A stretch of DNA of 64,000 nt from Candidatus Ruthenibacterium merdavium (GCA_019119935.1 DWWA01000016.1:1-64000); one strand, 5' to 3'. Positions 35,930-44,935 are shown, counted from the stretch's first letter. Program-made: numbers and translations. Notes: a model not told the origin generated them from the letters alone.

Positions 35930-37219
35930 TTATTTCATCGAGGCCAATTCAGCAATGTAACCGGCGGGGTCTAATTCCTGCTTGCAAAGTTTATTAATAG
36001 CCTCTAAAACATAGTCTTTGTAATCGGCGTTCGTCTGCAAGCCGCCGGCCCACAGATACGCTTTAGACATTTCCTTAAAGTACGGCTCTGCACCTGCTAC
36101 TTGTGCCGGCCAAGTGGTGTTTTCGGTGTCCGCGGGAATAGAAGCAACCGCTTGTGCCATCTTCAAATCATACTCGCCGGTGGCAACCGTCATAATGAAA
36201 TCAAAAGCTTCTTGTTTGTGCTCGCTGGCATCCACAATGCCAAAGCCCTGAGAACCCACGACAGCGCCTTCGATGCCGTCTACACCATTTTCAACAGTGG
36301 GCCACGGGAAGAATCCCCAATCAATTTCAGCACCCGTGTTTTGAGCGATCTCATTGGGAACCCAAGAGCATTGCAGCAGCATTGCGGATTCCTCATAACC
36401 AACTTCATTCTGTCCGTCGGGAGAGTTGGCCGGAGCATATTCAGACATGTACCCGTTTTTGAACAGTGTTTGAATATCCTCGGCTGCTTTCAGAGCTTCG
36501 GGTACTTCCGCCCATTTCACGTTGTCTACCAAATCCAAAATGCCGTCCTGTCCAACATAACGAGCCAGCTGATAGCCCATCAGCAGCAGTGTGCCGTCGC
36601 CCTGATCGCAGGTCATCGGGTTGACGCCGCTCGCTTTCAATTTTTCGCAAACATCAAGCAGCTCATCAAATGTTGTGGGAACCGCTTCAATGCCTGCATC
36701 TTCAAACATTGCTTTGTTGTACCATACGCCAGAGGTGTACGGCTGGTAAGGAATGACTTTCAGCTTTCCGTCTGTGTACGATTTTGCTTTATCAAGCAGC
36801 ACGGGCATCGCATGTTTTTCATAATCTGCTGCCGCAACCATATCTGTTAAGTCTGCGGTATACTTAGCGCACTGTTCGGAAATGAAAATATAGTCTTGAT
36901 CGAAAAAGTCAATCTTCTCGCCGCCATCCAGCGCCGGACCAATTAAATTCTTTACGTCACGGCCTTTCCATTCGATGTTAATCTTAACACCGGTAGCCGC
37001 TTCATAGGCATCTGCTGCTTCCTGAAGCACCTTCGCCTGGCCTTCCGTAGAGTTCCACATCGACCAATAGGTCAGCTCTACTCCGCTGCTGGGTGCTGCA
37101 CTCGCAGCGGTGCTTCCCGCTGTACCTGCAGTAGAAGAGCTTGCCGCTCCTGAGCATCCTGTCAGGATCATTGCCGCTGCACAGGCAGCCGCAGTCATAC
37201 GCGCAAATGTTTTCTTCAT
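35930..37219 (-). CDS. Carbohydrate ABC transporter substrate-binding lipoprotein
   Basis: A 429-residue extracellular binding protein (SBP_bac_1 type). A lipoprotein signal peptide ends at LTGC (C22 is lipidated), then a serine/alanine-rich linker leads into a binding fold: LTYWSMWNSTEGQAKVLQEA, YEAATGVKINIEWKGRDVKN and KLKVIPYQPYTSGVWYNKAM. It captures the oligosaccharide outside the membrane for the two permeases downstream. It is divergent from the AraC gene at 37463, the presumed regulator. Confidence 0.95.
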   Translation of the reverse strand: MKKTFARMTAAACAAAMILTGCSGAASSSTAGTAGSTAASAAPSSGVELTYWSMWNSTEGQAKVLQEAADAYEAATGVKINIEWKGRDVKNLIGPALDGGEKIDFFDQDYIFISEQCAKYTADLTDMVAAADYEKHAMPVLLDKAKSYTDGKLKVIPYQPYTSGVWYNKAMFEDAGIEAVPTTFDELLDVCEKLKASGVNPMTCDQGDGTLLLMGYQLARYVGQDGILDLVDNVKWAEVPEALKAAEDIQTLFKNGYMSEYAPANSPDGQNEVGYEESAMLLQCSWVPNEIAQNTGAEIDWGFFPWPTVENGVDGIEGAVVGSQGFGIVDASEHKQEAFDFIMTVATGEYDLKMAQAVASIPADTENTTWPAQVAGAEPYFKEMSKAYLWAGGLQTNADYKDYVLEAINKLCKQELDPAGYIAELASMK

Positions 37220-37347
37220 ACCTTTTCCTCTCTTTCTCTTGTTGGAAACAAAAAGAGCCGAAACTCTTTATACGGACCATAAACAATAAAAATACAGCAT
37301 TTTTTACAGTTTCCAATTTTTTCGGCCAAAAAAACTAATTGTTTTGC

Positions 37348-37364
37348 TGTAATTTCAGTTTACA
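37348..37364. promoter_or_regulatory. Palindromic candidate operator between SBP and AraC genes
   Basis: TGTAA (37348-37352), 7 bases, TTACA (37360-37364) form an inverted repeat in the divergent intergenic region, four bases upstream of the -35 box of the AraC gene. It could be bound by the AraC protein or another regulator; AraC sites are more often direct repeats. Confidence 0.3.
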
Positions 37365-37367
37365 CGC

Positions 37368-37396
37368 TTGCAGGGTAAATTGGAATATGTTATATT
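37368..37396 (+). promoter_or_regulatory. Candidate promoter of the AraC gene
   Basis: TTGCAG (37368-37373) and TATATT (37391-37396) are separated by 17 bases. The start would be near 37403, 60 bases before the ATG. Confidence 0.5.
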
Positions 37397-37462
37397 GACA
37401 TAAAAGTTATATATATTTCATCCAAACAAACCAAATCCTTGTTAAACGAAGAGGAATCAGTT

Positions 37463-38320
37463 ATGTACGAGCTGTTTGAATTAAGCAACTGTGAAGCAGA
37501 AAATGGGCTAAAACTCCTTTATGTTACCTGTTTTCGTTCTGAAAAGCCCTGGCACGGCATTCGCCATGCACATGACTTTTTAGAAATTTTTTTCTGCGTG
37601 GGAGGTCAATGCGAATTTGGGGTAAGAGATCGTTCTTTTTCTATGTTGTCACGCCAATTTGTTATCATCAGCCCCGGCGTGGAGCACACCGAGTGTACGG
37701 TGCCGAGCGCGTCCGTCGAATGGATTGTTTTAGGAATCAAAGGCTGTGATATTACGCTGCCGAATACCGCCGACGGTTACTTTGTTGCTGACTTTAAAGA
37801 CAACCATTCCGAAACTGTCAGTCTTTTAGTAAATCTTGTTCATGAGCTTCAAAATAAAGCCCCTCGCTATAAAGAAGCTTGTCTGAGCATTCTTCACCTG
37901 CTGATTATTTACGTCGGCCGCTCGTTTGATACCAGCATTACAATCGGAAAAAACAGCAATACATCACCACACAGCAGTATTTCATGGGTGAAGCAGTATA
38001 TCGACGATAACTACACCTCGTCTTTAAACTTAGAGATGCTGTCAAACAAAGTAGGGTTAAACCGATACAGCCTTATTCGCGAGTTTAAACGTCTTTATCA
38101 GATTAGCCCCATCGAATACATGCTGCAATGCCGCTACCGCGAAGCAAAATTTCTTTTGGAAACGACAGACCGCAATATCAGCAACATCGGGCAAGACCTT
38201 GGCTTTTGCAGCGGTAATTATTTCTCGCAATGCTTCCAAAAGAGGTTTGGCATTTCTCCGACAGCCTACCGAAAAAGTCATCGAGATGGTGAAAAACGAA
38301 ATCATGAAGCAACCCCGTAA
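37463..38320 (+). CDS. AraC family regulator of the glycan locus
   Basis: A 285-residue regulator. The N-terminal half is an AraC-type cupin (PWHGIRHAHDFLEIFFCVGG, histidines of the sugar pocket, then PGVEHTECTVP). The C-terminal AraC helix-turn-helix has YTSSLNLEMLSNKVGLNRYS and ISNIGQDLGFCSGNYFSQCF, ending ISPTAYRKSH. The ATG at 37463 has GAGGAA upstream. It lies between the divergent importer unit and the fucosidase unit and probably activates both when the sugar is present (inference from context). Confidence 0.9.
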   Translation: MYELFELSNCEAENGLKLLYVTCFRSEKPWHGIRHAHDFLEIFFCVGGQCEFGVRDRSFSMLSRQFVIISPGVEHTECTVPSASVEWIVLGIKGCDITLPNTADGYFVADFKDNHSETVSLLVNLVHELQNKAPRYKEACLSILHLLIIYVGRSFDTSITIGKNSNTSPHSSISWVKQYIDDNYTSSLNLEMLSNKVGLNRYSLIREFKRLYQISPIEYMLQCRYREAKFLLETTDRNISNIGQDLGFCSGNYFSQCFQKRFGISPTAYRKSHRDGEKRNHEATP

Positions 38321-38328
38321 AGTCTTTT

Positions 38329-38390
38329 GGCCTATTCGGAACCGTTTTGCAAAAACTGCCGCGACGGTTCCGAGTAGGCCATTTCTGTGT
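38329..38390 (+). terminator. Hairpin after the AraC gene
   Basis: A 17-bp stem (38329-38345 with 38364-38380, one mismatch) follows the AraC stop by 9 bases. The T run is weak (ATTTCTGTG), so termination may be partial. Confidence 0.6.
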
Positions 38391-38551
38391 CTTATGTATA
38401 ATCTGCGCCCATCAAACAAAAATCAAATTTTTAGATCTTCTTCATTTTACAACACTCCCAATCCCTCCGGTTCAAAGGCTGCTAAAGGAAAGCTTTTGCA
38501 AGCCGCATGAACTCTTTGTACAAAATTTTTATTCAAATTTAAAATTTTATG

Positions 38552-38580
38552 TTGAAAAAAAGCGTCGGTTCGCTTAATAT
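38552..38580 (+). promoter_or_regulatory. Promoter of the fucosidase-MFS unit
   Basis: TTGAAA (38552-38557) and TAATAT (38575-38580) are separated by 17 bases, 49 bases before the GH29 ATG. The AT-rich region just upstream (38520-38550) could host an activator. Confidence 0.65.
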
Positions 38581-38628
38581 AGTAGCCAGCAGCTTCCCCA
38601 TCTTATTTGTGTCAAAGGAGAATGGATT

Positions 38629-40020
38629 ATGGAAAATGAATCTCAGCGTGAAATCGTTCATAACGGTGTTCACGATTACTCTTCCCCCGAGCGATACGTC
38701 GCACCTACCGACCCGGCGGTTCAGGCAAATTTAAAAAAATTCACGGGCTATAAACTTGGATTTATGATGCATTGGGCACCGGGCTGTCAAATTGCTTCCT
38801 ACGAGAGCTGGCCGCTTTGCGACGGTGATGCCGAGTGGAGCCAAAAAGATATGACTTGGGCTGATACCGCAACTTGTCAGCGTCAATACCGTGAGGCAAA
38901 CAAAACGTTTAACCCTATTAAGTTTAACCCTGCAGGCTGGGCAAAACTCGCTAAGGACTGCGGCTTCCGTTATCTGCTCTTTACCACAAAGCACCATGAC
39001 GGTTTCTGCATGTTTGACACCAAAACAACCGACTATAAAATCACCGCGCCGGACTGCCCCTTCCACACGCACCCCGACGCAGACATCGTCGGCGCTTTGT
39101 ACCGCGAATTTAAAAAACAAGGGCTCGCCATCTCTACTTACTTTTCCAAACCCGACTGGAACAGCCAGTATTTCTGGTGTGATGAGTTTGGAAAAGCTCC
39201 CACAAGAAATGTGAATTACGACATCAAAGAACATCCTGATCTTTGGGAAAAATATGTACAATTCGTTCATGCGCAAATTCGCGAACTGGCTTCCAATTAC
39301 GGAAAAATCGACGTACTCTGGCTGGACGGCGGTTGGGTTCGCCCCGAAAATCAAGGGCAGGATATTCGCCTATCCGAAATTGTCGAGGAACTGCGAAATA
39401 CCACACAACCGGGACTAATCGTGTGTGAAAGAGGCCGCGGCGGCGAAACAGAAAACTTCATTACACCGGAACAAACCATTCCCCCTATGGCCATCGGCGT
39501 TCCTTGGGAAACGTGCGTCACCGTAGGTGATTGCTTCTCCTTCCACTATAACGACTGCTATAAATCCGGCAGAAAATTGACACATCTTCTTTTAGATGTC
39601 GTAAGTAAGGGCGGTAATCTTGCGCTGAATATTCCGGCGCAGCCCGACGGAGATCTGCCCGCGCCTGCGGTAAAGTCAATTCGTGAATTGGGTGCTTGGC
39701 TTTCTATTTTTGGTGAAGGCATTTATGACACCACTCTGTGTGCTCCCTACTTTACAGACAAGTGTTACTTCACGCGAAAAGACAACAAGATCTATTGTTT
39801 CTACCGTTACGGGCGGCGCGCAAAGCTTCCTGCAAAGCTTACGCTTCCCCTTGACGTGACGGTAAAAGAAGCCTACTCTATGCGTACGAACGACCGTTTG
39901 CATGCACGCTGTGAAGACGGAACAGTCACTCTGCATTTATCAGATTTACCCATGGGCGGGGCCTTTTTCGCAGAGGGCTTTTGCTTGGTTCTTGATGACG
40001 CGCAAGAGAGTGCGACATAA
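38629..40020 (+). CDS. Alpha-L-fucosidase (GH29)
   Basis: A 463-residue GH29 enzyme that frees alpha-linked L-fucose by a retaining mechanism. N-terminal FTGYKLGFMMHWAPG, the conserved LLFTTKHHDGFCMFDTKTTD, and the nucleophile D233 in IDVLWLDGGW are visible; LTHLLLDVVSKGGNLALNIP and a C-terminal beta domain complete it. AAGGAG lies 9 bases upstream. No signal peptide: it acts on imported sugar. Same direction and 12 bases from the MFS gene, so one transcript. Confidence 0.93.
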   Translation: MENESQREIVHNGVHDYSSPERYVAPTDPAVQANLKKFTGYKLGFMMHWAPGCQIASYESWPLCDGDAEWSQKDMTWADTATCQRQYREANKTFNPIKFNPAGWAKLAKDCGFRYLLFTTKHHDGFCMFDTKTTDYKITAPDCPFHTHPDADIVGALYREFKKQGLAISTYFSKPDWNSQYFWCDEFGKAPTRNVNYDIKEHPDLWEKYVQFVHAQIRELASNYGKIDVLWLDGGWVRPENQGQDIRLSEIVEELRNTTQPGLIVCERGRGGETENFITPEQTIPPMAIGVPWETCVTVGDCFSFHYNDCYKSGRKLTHLLLDVVSKGGNLALNIPAQPDGDLPAPAVKSIRELGAWLSIFGEGIYDTTLCAPYFTDKCYFTRKDNKIYCFYRYGRRAKLPAKLTLPLDVTVKEAYSMRTNDRLHARCEDGTVTLHLSDLPMGGAFFAEGFCLVLDDAQESAT

Positions 40021-40032
40021 GAGGTGATTGTT

Positions 40033-41262
40033 GTGGGAAAGAAATTGCGGCTTTTTCTCGGCGAGTACATTACCGCGATGGTTGCCTACTGGATTTGTAC
40101 GGGGTTTATCATCGCAAAGCTCACCGATTATTTTCAGCTTCCGCTGGGCCTTTCCAATATTTTAACCAGTCTTTCCTCCATGTTTTTAGTGCTTCAGCCG
40201 CTGGGTGGCATTTTCTATTCCAAAATCCAGCGGAAAAGAGGGTATCTTCTGTCTATGAACCTCATCTGGCGCATTTGTCTTTGTTTTGTTTTTTTCAGCG
40301 TATTTCTTGCGCCCAGCATCGGCACACTCGTGTTCTGTGTTTGTCTGCTATCCATGCAGTTTTTCCAGCAAATTATCTCACCTGCTTATGAAGATTGGCA
40401 CGTTCAGGCTGCCGAAGCCGCACATTACAGCAAATTTTACAGCGTGCGCGAAGTTGTGTTCATGATTCTTTACACCGTTATGGCCGCCGTAGTGCAAATT
40501 GCCATTTCAATTTCTGAAAAGCAGGGGCAGCTTCGCAATGGTTTCATTACAGCCGGCGTGCTGGAAACGCTGTTGCTTGTCATAAGCGTTGTACTGATCA
40601 TAAAGCTTTCCGCCCCCATCAGCTGCGCCCAGACGTCGGGGTCGCTGCGCGTGTTCGCGCAGGTTTTGCGCAATCGTGTACACACCGGAATCATTATCGC
40701 AAATGCATCTTGGGGCATTGCCAACGTGTTTATTGGAGGATTGTTTGGCATCTATGCCGTTCGCATTTTAAAAATTGATTTTATTCAGCTGATGATCTGG
40801 GGCATGGCCGGGAATTTACTGCGCACCTTGTTCGGGCCGGTTTTCGCAAAAATTGCTGCTCGGATTGGGTGGAAAAAGTGTGTGTCTAATATTTTCATTT
40901 TGTACGCGCTGCTGGCTGTTTTGTTATATTTTACAACGCCGGAAAACGCATTTTGGACGGCACCCATCTACTTATCCTTCAGCACCTTGCCTGTATCGGG
41001 CCTGAATATCGGCATTTTAAAAATGCGTATTTCCTCCAGCACCGAAGATTTGAGAAGCGTTTACTTTTCCCTTTTTTCCCTGTTCAGCGGCGGCGCGTCC
41101 ATGCTTGGCACGTTCTTTTGCTCGTTCTTAATCAGCCTGATTGAAGCTGGTTCTGTTCCCCTTTCTCTGCACAGCCTATTTCTTTTGGGACTGGTGCTTC
41201 TGGTAATTCCCTTTACCCTGTTCCGGATGCTTCCGATTGATATTGCAGAAAATGCGAACTAA
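40033..41262 (+). CDS. MFS transporter linked to fucosidase
   Basis: A 409-residue major facilitator protein with about 12 membrane helices. GTG 40033 is the likely start because AGAGGTGA lies 5 bases upstream. It follows the fucosidase gene by 12 bases. A loop motif with G-x-x-x-S-K-x-Q-R-K-R-G is seen after helix 2 (FYSKIQRKRGYLL). It may take up a sugar or export fucose or another breakdown product; the substrate is not evident. Confidence 0.85.
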   Translation: MGKKLRLFLGEYITAMVAYWICTGFIIAKLTDYFQLPLGLSNILTSLSSMFLVLQPLGGIFYSKIQRKRGYLLSMNLIWRICLCFVFFSVFLAPSIGTLVFCVCLLSMQFFQQIISPAYEDWHVQAAEAAHYSKFYSVREVVFMILYTVMAAVVQIAISISEKQGQLRNGFITAGVLETLLLVISVVLIIKLSAPISCAQTSGSLRVFAQVLRNRVHTGIIIANASWGIANVFIGGLFGIYAVRILKIDFIQLMIWGMAGNLLRTLFGPVFAKIAARIGWKKCVSNIFILYALLAVLLYFTTPENAFWTAPIYLSFSTLPVSGLNIGILKMRISSSTEDLRSVYFSLFSLFSGGASMLGTFFCSFLISLIEAGSVPLSLHSLFLLGLVLLVIPFTLFRMLPIDIAENAN

Positions 41263-41307
41263 AAGCTTTGCGGCTGCTTGAAACGATTTGCATGGCCGCT
41301 TCAAAAT

Positions 41308-41358
41308 AAAAAGTGCTCTTTCCGGCAGGTTTCCCGTCAGAAAGAGCACTTTTTCTAT
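41308..41358. terminator. Strong bidirectional terminator
   Basis: A 15-bp perfect stem (41308-41322 with 41340-41354) has A and T runs on both sides. It closes the fucosidase-MFS unit and the converging MATE gene. Confidence 0.9.
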
Positions 41359-41442
41359 TTTTTGATCTCAAAACGCGTTTTAAAAACAGGTTCTTTTCCG
41401 CATGCGTCACACAGAAGAATACAAACTGTAACGCGCGGCTGT

Positions 41443-42819
41443 TTAACGAACCTCATCGTCGGCATTACCGGCGCCAAACGGAAAAAATACACCGCCGTGA
41501 AAGCGTTTTAGGAAAACGCACGCCGCAATGGCCGCCGCAAACTCCGCAATCGGAAACGCAACCCAAACACCTGTTGCCTGCCAAATTCTCGAAAGCAAAA
41601 ATCCAAGAATCAAGGTAATCACAAGCTGACGCAGCAAAGAGATGCACAGCGAGAGAGTGCCTTGTCCCAATGCTTCAAACACACCGGAAAATACAACACC
41701 CACCGTCGATACTAAAAAGCCGAGTGAAATAATGCGCAGCGCGGGTACACCGGCTTGTAAAAGCGCTTCGTCTGCGTCAAACAACCGAAGCAGTGCGCCG
41801 GGAATTGCAAGAGAAACCAGCGTTCCAAGCAGCATAATCAAACCGGAAGCAAACAAACTGTGCCGAATAAAGCCGCGCACACGTCCAAATTTTCCTGCAC
41901 CATAGTTGTAACTTACCAAGGGGCGCATCCCCTGTACAATACCGCTCACCGGCAAGTAAATAAATGTTTGCAGTTTGAAGTAAACACCCAGCACCGCAAC
42001 ATAGACCTCAGAAAAGGCTGTAAGAATTCCGTTCAGAACACCAACCAGCACAGACGGCAGCATCATCATGAGCGTAGAGGGAATACCTACTGCATAAATG
42101 GGACGAATCACATGGGCATAACCTTTTAAATAGCGCCAATGAATGGTAACGCCCGGATTTTTGACACAGTAAACAATGACGTAGAGGAAGAACGCAGCAA
42201 TTTGACCTGTGACTGTTGCAATTGCAGCACCGCTCACTCCCATCGCAGGAAATCCCAGATACCCAAAAATCAAAATCGGGTCGAGAATAATATTGATGAT
42301 ACAGCCTGTCCCAAGCAAAATCATGGTGGTTTTCATTGCCCCCAGGCCCTGATAAATTTTTTCCATGGCAATTTGCATCAAACAGCCAAACGACAAACAC
42401 ATTACGATGTAAGTATAATCGCATGCCTGACGCAAAATACTTGCGTTTTCTGTGAACAATGACAAAAAGGGCTTCGTTACCAGAATACCAGCGCCGACAA
42501 AAAGAATGCAGTGAATCACCGACAGCAAAACGCCCCACGACGCCGCGGCGTTGGCCTGTTCCTGATCTTTTTGCCCCAAACTGCGTGCCAGCAGTGCGCT
42601 GATGCCCACGCCGACGCCAACGGCAACCGCCAGTACAATATTTTGAAGCGGAAAGGCCAAAGAAACAGCCGTCAGCGCCTCGGTTCCAAGCCGTGATACA
42701 TAGATGCTGTCAATAATGTTGTAAAGCGACTGAACCAGCATCGACAGCATCATGGGCATGGCCATGCTCATCAAAAGCGGAACAAGCGGCTTTGTTTCCA
42801 TAAAGTTGCGTTCTTCCAT
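41443..42819 (-). CDS. MATE family efflux transporter 2
   Basis: A 458-residue MATE exporter of the NorM/DinF group with about 12 helices. Marks: PLLMSMAMPMMLSMLVQSLY, NIIDSIYVSRLGTEALTAVS, GISALLARSLGQKDQEQANA, and in the second half GMRPLVSYNYGAGKFGRV. ATG 42819 is preferred (AAAGGA 11 bases away); ATG 42801 and one 12 codons upstream are alternatives. Its long leader has a strong promoter, a tiny reading frame and a terminator-like hairpin, so it is likely induced by a translation-blocking substrate. Distinct from the first MATE at 21477. Confidence 0.92.
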   Translation of the reverse strand: MEERNFMETKPLVPLLMSMAMPMMLSMLVQSLYNIIDSIYVSRLGTEALTAVSLAFPLQNIVLAVAVGVGVGISALLARSLGQKDQEQANAAASWGVLLSVIHCILFVGAGILVTKPFLSLFTENASILRQACDYTYIVMCLSFGCLMQIAMEKIYQGLGAMKTTMILLGTGCIINIILDPILIFGYLGFPAMGVSGAAIATVTGQIAAFFLYVIVYCVKNPGVTIHWRYLKGYAHVIRPIYAVGIPSTLMMMLPSVLVGVLNGILTAFSEVYVAVLGVYFKLQTFIYLPVSGIVQGMRPLVSYNYGAGKFGRVRGFIRHSLFASGLIMLLGTLVSLAIPGALLRLFDADEALLQAGVPALRIISLGFLVSTVGVVFSGVFEALGQGTLSLCISLLRQLVITLILGFLLSRIWQATGVWVAFPIAEFAAAIAACVFLKRFHGGVFFPFGAGNADDEVR

Positions 42820-42845
42820 AAATTTCGCATTTCCTTTCCAAGTGA

Positions 42846-42896
42846 AAAGCCACACCGCTCTGTTTAATACTGAAACAGAAAAACCGGTGTGGCTTT
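42846..42896 (-). promoter_or_regulatory. Terminator-like hairpin in the MATE 2 leader
   Basis: On the minus strand AAAGCCACACCG pairs with CGGTGTGGCTTT (12 bp), enclosing a second hairpin TCTGTTT/AAACAGA. TTTTCACTT follows, 27 bases before the MATE ATG. It could act as an attenuator of the exporter gene or, less likely, end transcription from the ATPase gene upstream. Confidence 0.6.
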
Positions 42897-42961
42897 ATTT
42901 GATGATTTCGATTCTTTTTTCTCAGCAGAGAAAAATAGCTGACAAAATGCTTTGCAACACT

Positions 42962-42988
42962 TTAGGCGCATCGCAAGAACATTCGCAT
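42962..42988 (-). CDS. Leader peptide MRMFLRCA of MATE 2
   Basis: An eight-codon frame (ATG 42988 to TAA 42962) begins only 11 bases after the -10 box of the promoter at 43000, so it is nearly leaderless, and it has no Shine-Dalgarno site. Two arginine codons (CGA) and the position before an attenuator hairpin match the layout of ribosome-stalling leaders that control antibiotic resistance genes. The coding role is inferred, not shown. Confidence 0.4.
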   Translation of the reverse strand: MRMFLRCA

Positions 42989-42999
42989 GCACGATTAGG

Positions 43000-43028
43000 A
43001 ATATATCACAGAATATTTATTTTGTCAA
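43000..43028 (-). promoter_or_regulatory. Strong promoter of MATE 2
   Basis: On the minus strand a perfect TTGACA (43023-43028) and TATATT (43000-43005) are 17 bases apart, about 175 bases before the MATE ATG. Confidence 0.8.
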
Positions 43029-43111
43029 CCCTTTTCACAGTGCACTGCCTGCGCTGCCTTTGGCTCAATGTACTCATAATGTACTCATTAGGTTTCGAAA
43101 ATCAACTGCTT

Positions 43112-44203
43112 TCACCGCATGTCGGCTGCATAACCGCGCACCTGCTCCATCACTTGACGCGTTTTTGCATCGAGTGCCTGCGTATCCATCGCACGGGTAT
43201 ATACCCGCTCTTGCTCATCGTGATGCACTGCACTTTCGCAGAGCATTTCACAAGCCTGCGCAAGCAGCTCCCGGCAGCTTTTGCGGTTAAACCGCAGACG
43301 ATTTCTGCGCGCACGAATCCCGTCCATATTCGTAAAGCGTTTTGCGTGAATGGTGCGGGAAACACGGCGCGGCGCGGGACAAACCCCGCCAACCGTTACA
43401 AATGCCAGCCGCAAAGACGGAATGATCAGATGGCGCAGCTGCTGCGGCGAGAAGCAGTCATGACAGGCGATGACATCCAGCCCTCGCTCTTGCGCTAAAG
43501 AGCAAAGCGCCTGCATCAAAATCGGTGCGGCCGCCCCCCACTCATCTTCTACCGCCACTACGGTGTCTGCTAACGCATACACCGTTTGTTCCAAACAAAC
43601 GACACCGTGCGGCGTGACCGCTTCAAGCAGACGAACGCTTTTCTCGCCCGTCTTTCGGGCTTTTCCCGTGAAATATCTCTTTGCCAACGAATCGGCACAG
43701 CGCAGAATTTTCGGTTCATCTGTACAGCACCGCGCTGTGCGGGCGGCATCATCCAGCAAGCATCCCGCGGCCGTGAGGTAGCGGATGGCCCTTGTGCGGT
43801 ACTTTTCCGCCTCTTGCTGATGCTTCCATAAAAGCTCACGATATTCGCTCAGCGCTTCGTCACAAACCGTATCGTATAAGGTAACCATGCGCTCAAATGC
43901 GCCCGGCAAAACAGGCTCCATCACATGGGGCGCTGTTGCATCAAACGCCGCAAGCTTTGCTTTCGGGCAGATGATGCCGTCGAGAGAATCCGGCGAAGAG
44001 GCGCATCGGATGCGCTCCACTTCCAGGCCCATGTCTTCCAGCATTTGAGCCGTCTTTTTCAGCAATGTGGATTTTCCGCTGCCCGCACTGCCTTTTAAAA
44101 GCATAACCGTACCTTCTTCCGGCGCAAAAAAAGCCTGCTCAAACAATGTGCAAAAGCCCGAAGGCGCCGGTGTCGCCAAAAAATATTCCGCCTTGATCGC
44201 CAT
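43112..44203 (-). CDS. P-loop ATPase-like protein (PRK06851 type)
   Basis: A 363-residue protein with an N-terminal Walker A GSAGSGKST in LLKGSAGSGKSTLLKK and a possible second nucleotide-like half. It resembles the clostridial PRK06851 group of unknown function, which has been linked loosely to sporulation lineages. No membrane segment. ATG 44203 has AAAGGGG 8 bases upstream. Neighbours give no clue: a MATE exporter downstream and a uracil-DNA glycosylase upstream. Confidence 0.65.
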   Translation of the reverse strand: MAIKAEYFLATPAPSGFCTLFEQAFFAPEEGTVMLLKGSAGSGKSTLLKKTAQMLEDMGLEVERIRCASSPDSLDGIICPKAKLAAFDATAPHVMEPVLPGAFERMVTLYDTVCDEALSEYRELLWKHQQEAEKYRTRAIRYLTAAGCLLDDAARTARCCTDEPKILRCADSLAKRYFTGKARKTGEKSVRLLEAVTPHGVVCLEQTVYALADTVVAVEDEWGAAAPILMQALCSLAQERGLDVIACHDCFSPQQLRHLIIPSLRLAFVTVGGVCPAPRRVSRTIHAKRFTNMDGIRARRNRLRFNRKSCRELLAQACEMLCESAVHHDEQERVYTRAMDTQALDAKTRQVMEQVRGYAADMR

Positions 44204-44288
44204 ACAAAACACCCCTTTTGCTTCATCCTATGTCAAAAGAGGAATTTTGCTACAAATCAAACAAATTTCTCCGGATGCGTGCGAAAAA

Positions 44289-44858
44289 TTATAAATAGGT
44301 GCGCGTACACACCTCTTCAATTTTCGTGCGAATAGAAATATAGTCCTCAAAAGCGAGCGGCTTGCTGCGCGGGTTTCGCAAAAGCGCCGCCGGGTGCAGC
44401 GTCGCGGTGAACCATGTTCCGTTTTTCAGCTCCCATTGACCGTGCTCTTTCATCACGCTGAAATCCGGGCGAATGAGCCGCTGTGCCGCAATGCGCCCCA
44501 AGCATACAATGATCTTCGGGCGGATGATGCGAAACTGCTCGCGCAGATAGGGAATGCAGGCATCCCACTCCGCAGGGAGCGGATCGCGGTTTTCCGGCGG
44601 ACGGCACTTTACAATATTAGTAATAAAGATATTTTTCTCACGGCTTAAATGAATCGCCTGAAGGTATTGGTCAAGCAGCTGGCCGGAACGCCCTACAAAG
44701 GGTCTGCCCTGCTCGTCCTCGTTTTGGCCCGGGCCTTCCCCGATGAACATCACCTCTGCTGTGGGAATCCCCTCTCCAAACACTACATTTTTTCTCGTTT
44801 CGCAAAGGCCGCATTTTTGACAGGTCAGGCAGCTTTCTTTGAGTGCTTCAAACTCCAT
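44289..44858 (-). CDS. Uracil-DNA glycosylase, family 4
   Basis: A 189-residue Fe-S uracil-DNA glycosylase that cuts uracil from DNA to start base excision repair. N-terminal [10 protein letters not shown] and later single cysteines (VKCRPP, WDACIPY) are the 4Fe-4S ligands of this family. The first catalytic motif is [12 protein letters not shown] and the second [22 protein letters not shown] is also typical. It is divergent from pduL. Confidence 0.92.
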   Translation of the reverse strand: MEFEALKESCLTCQKCGLCETRKNVVFGEGIPTAEVMFIGEGPGQNEDEQGRPFVGRSGQLLDQYLQAIHLSREKNIFITNIVKCRPPENRDPLPAEWDACIPYLREQFRIIRPKIIVCLGRIAAQRLIRPDFSVMKEHGQWELKNGTWFTATLHPAALLRNPRSKPLAFEDYISIRTKIEEVCTRTYL

Positions 44859-44889
44859 AAGTTCCGTTCCTCCGTGTTTCTTTTTTCAA

Positions 44890-44919
44890 ATTATAGCACA
44901 GACCCCTTGCAGTTTCCAA
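44890..44919 (-). promoter_or_regulatory. Promoter of the uracil-DNA glycosylase gene
   Basis: On the minus strand TTGGAA (44914-44919) and TATAAT (44890-44895) are separated by 18 bases. It overlaps the divergent pduL promoter, so the two may compete. Confidence 0.55.
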
Positions 44920-44935
44920 GAAGGATTGCTAAAAT
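44907..44935 (+). promoter_or_regulatory. Promoter of pduL
   Basis: TTGCAG (44907-44912) and TAAAAT (44930-44935) are 17 bases apart, leaving a leader of about 75 bases. Confidence 0.6.
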
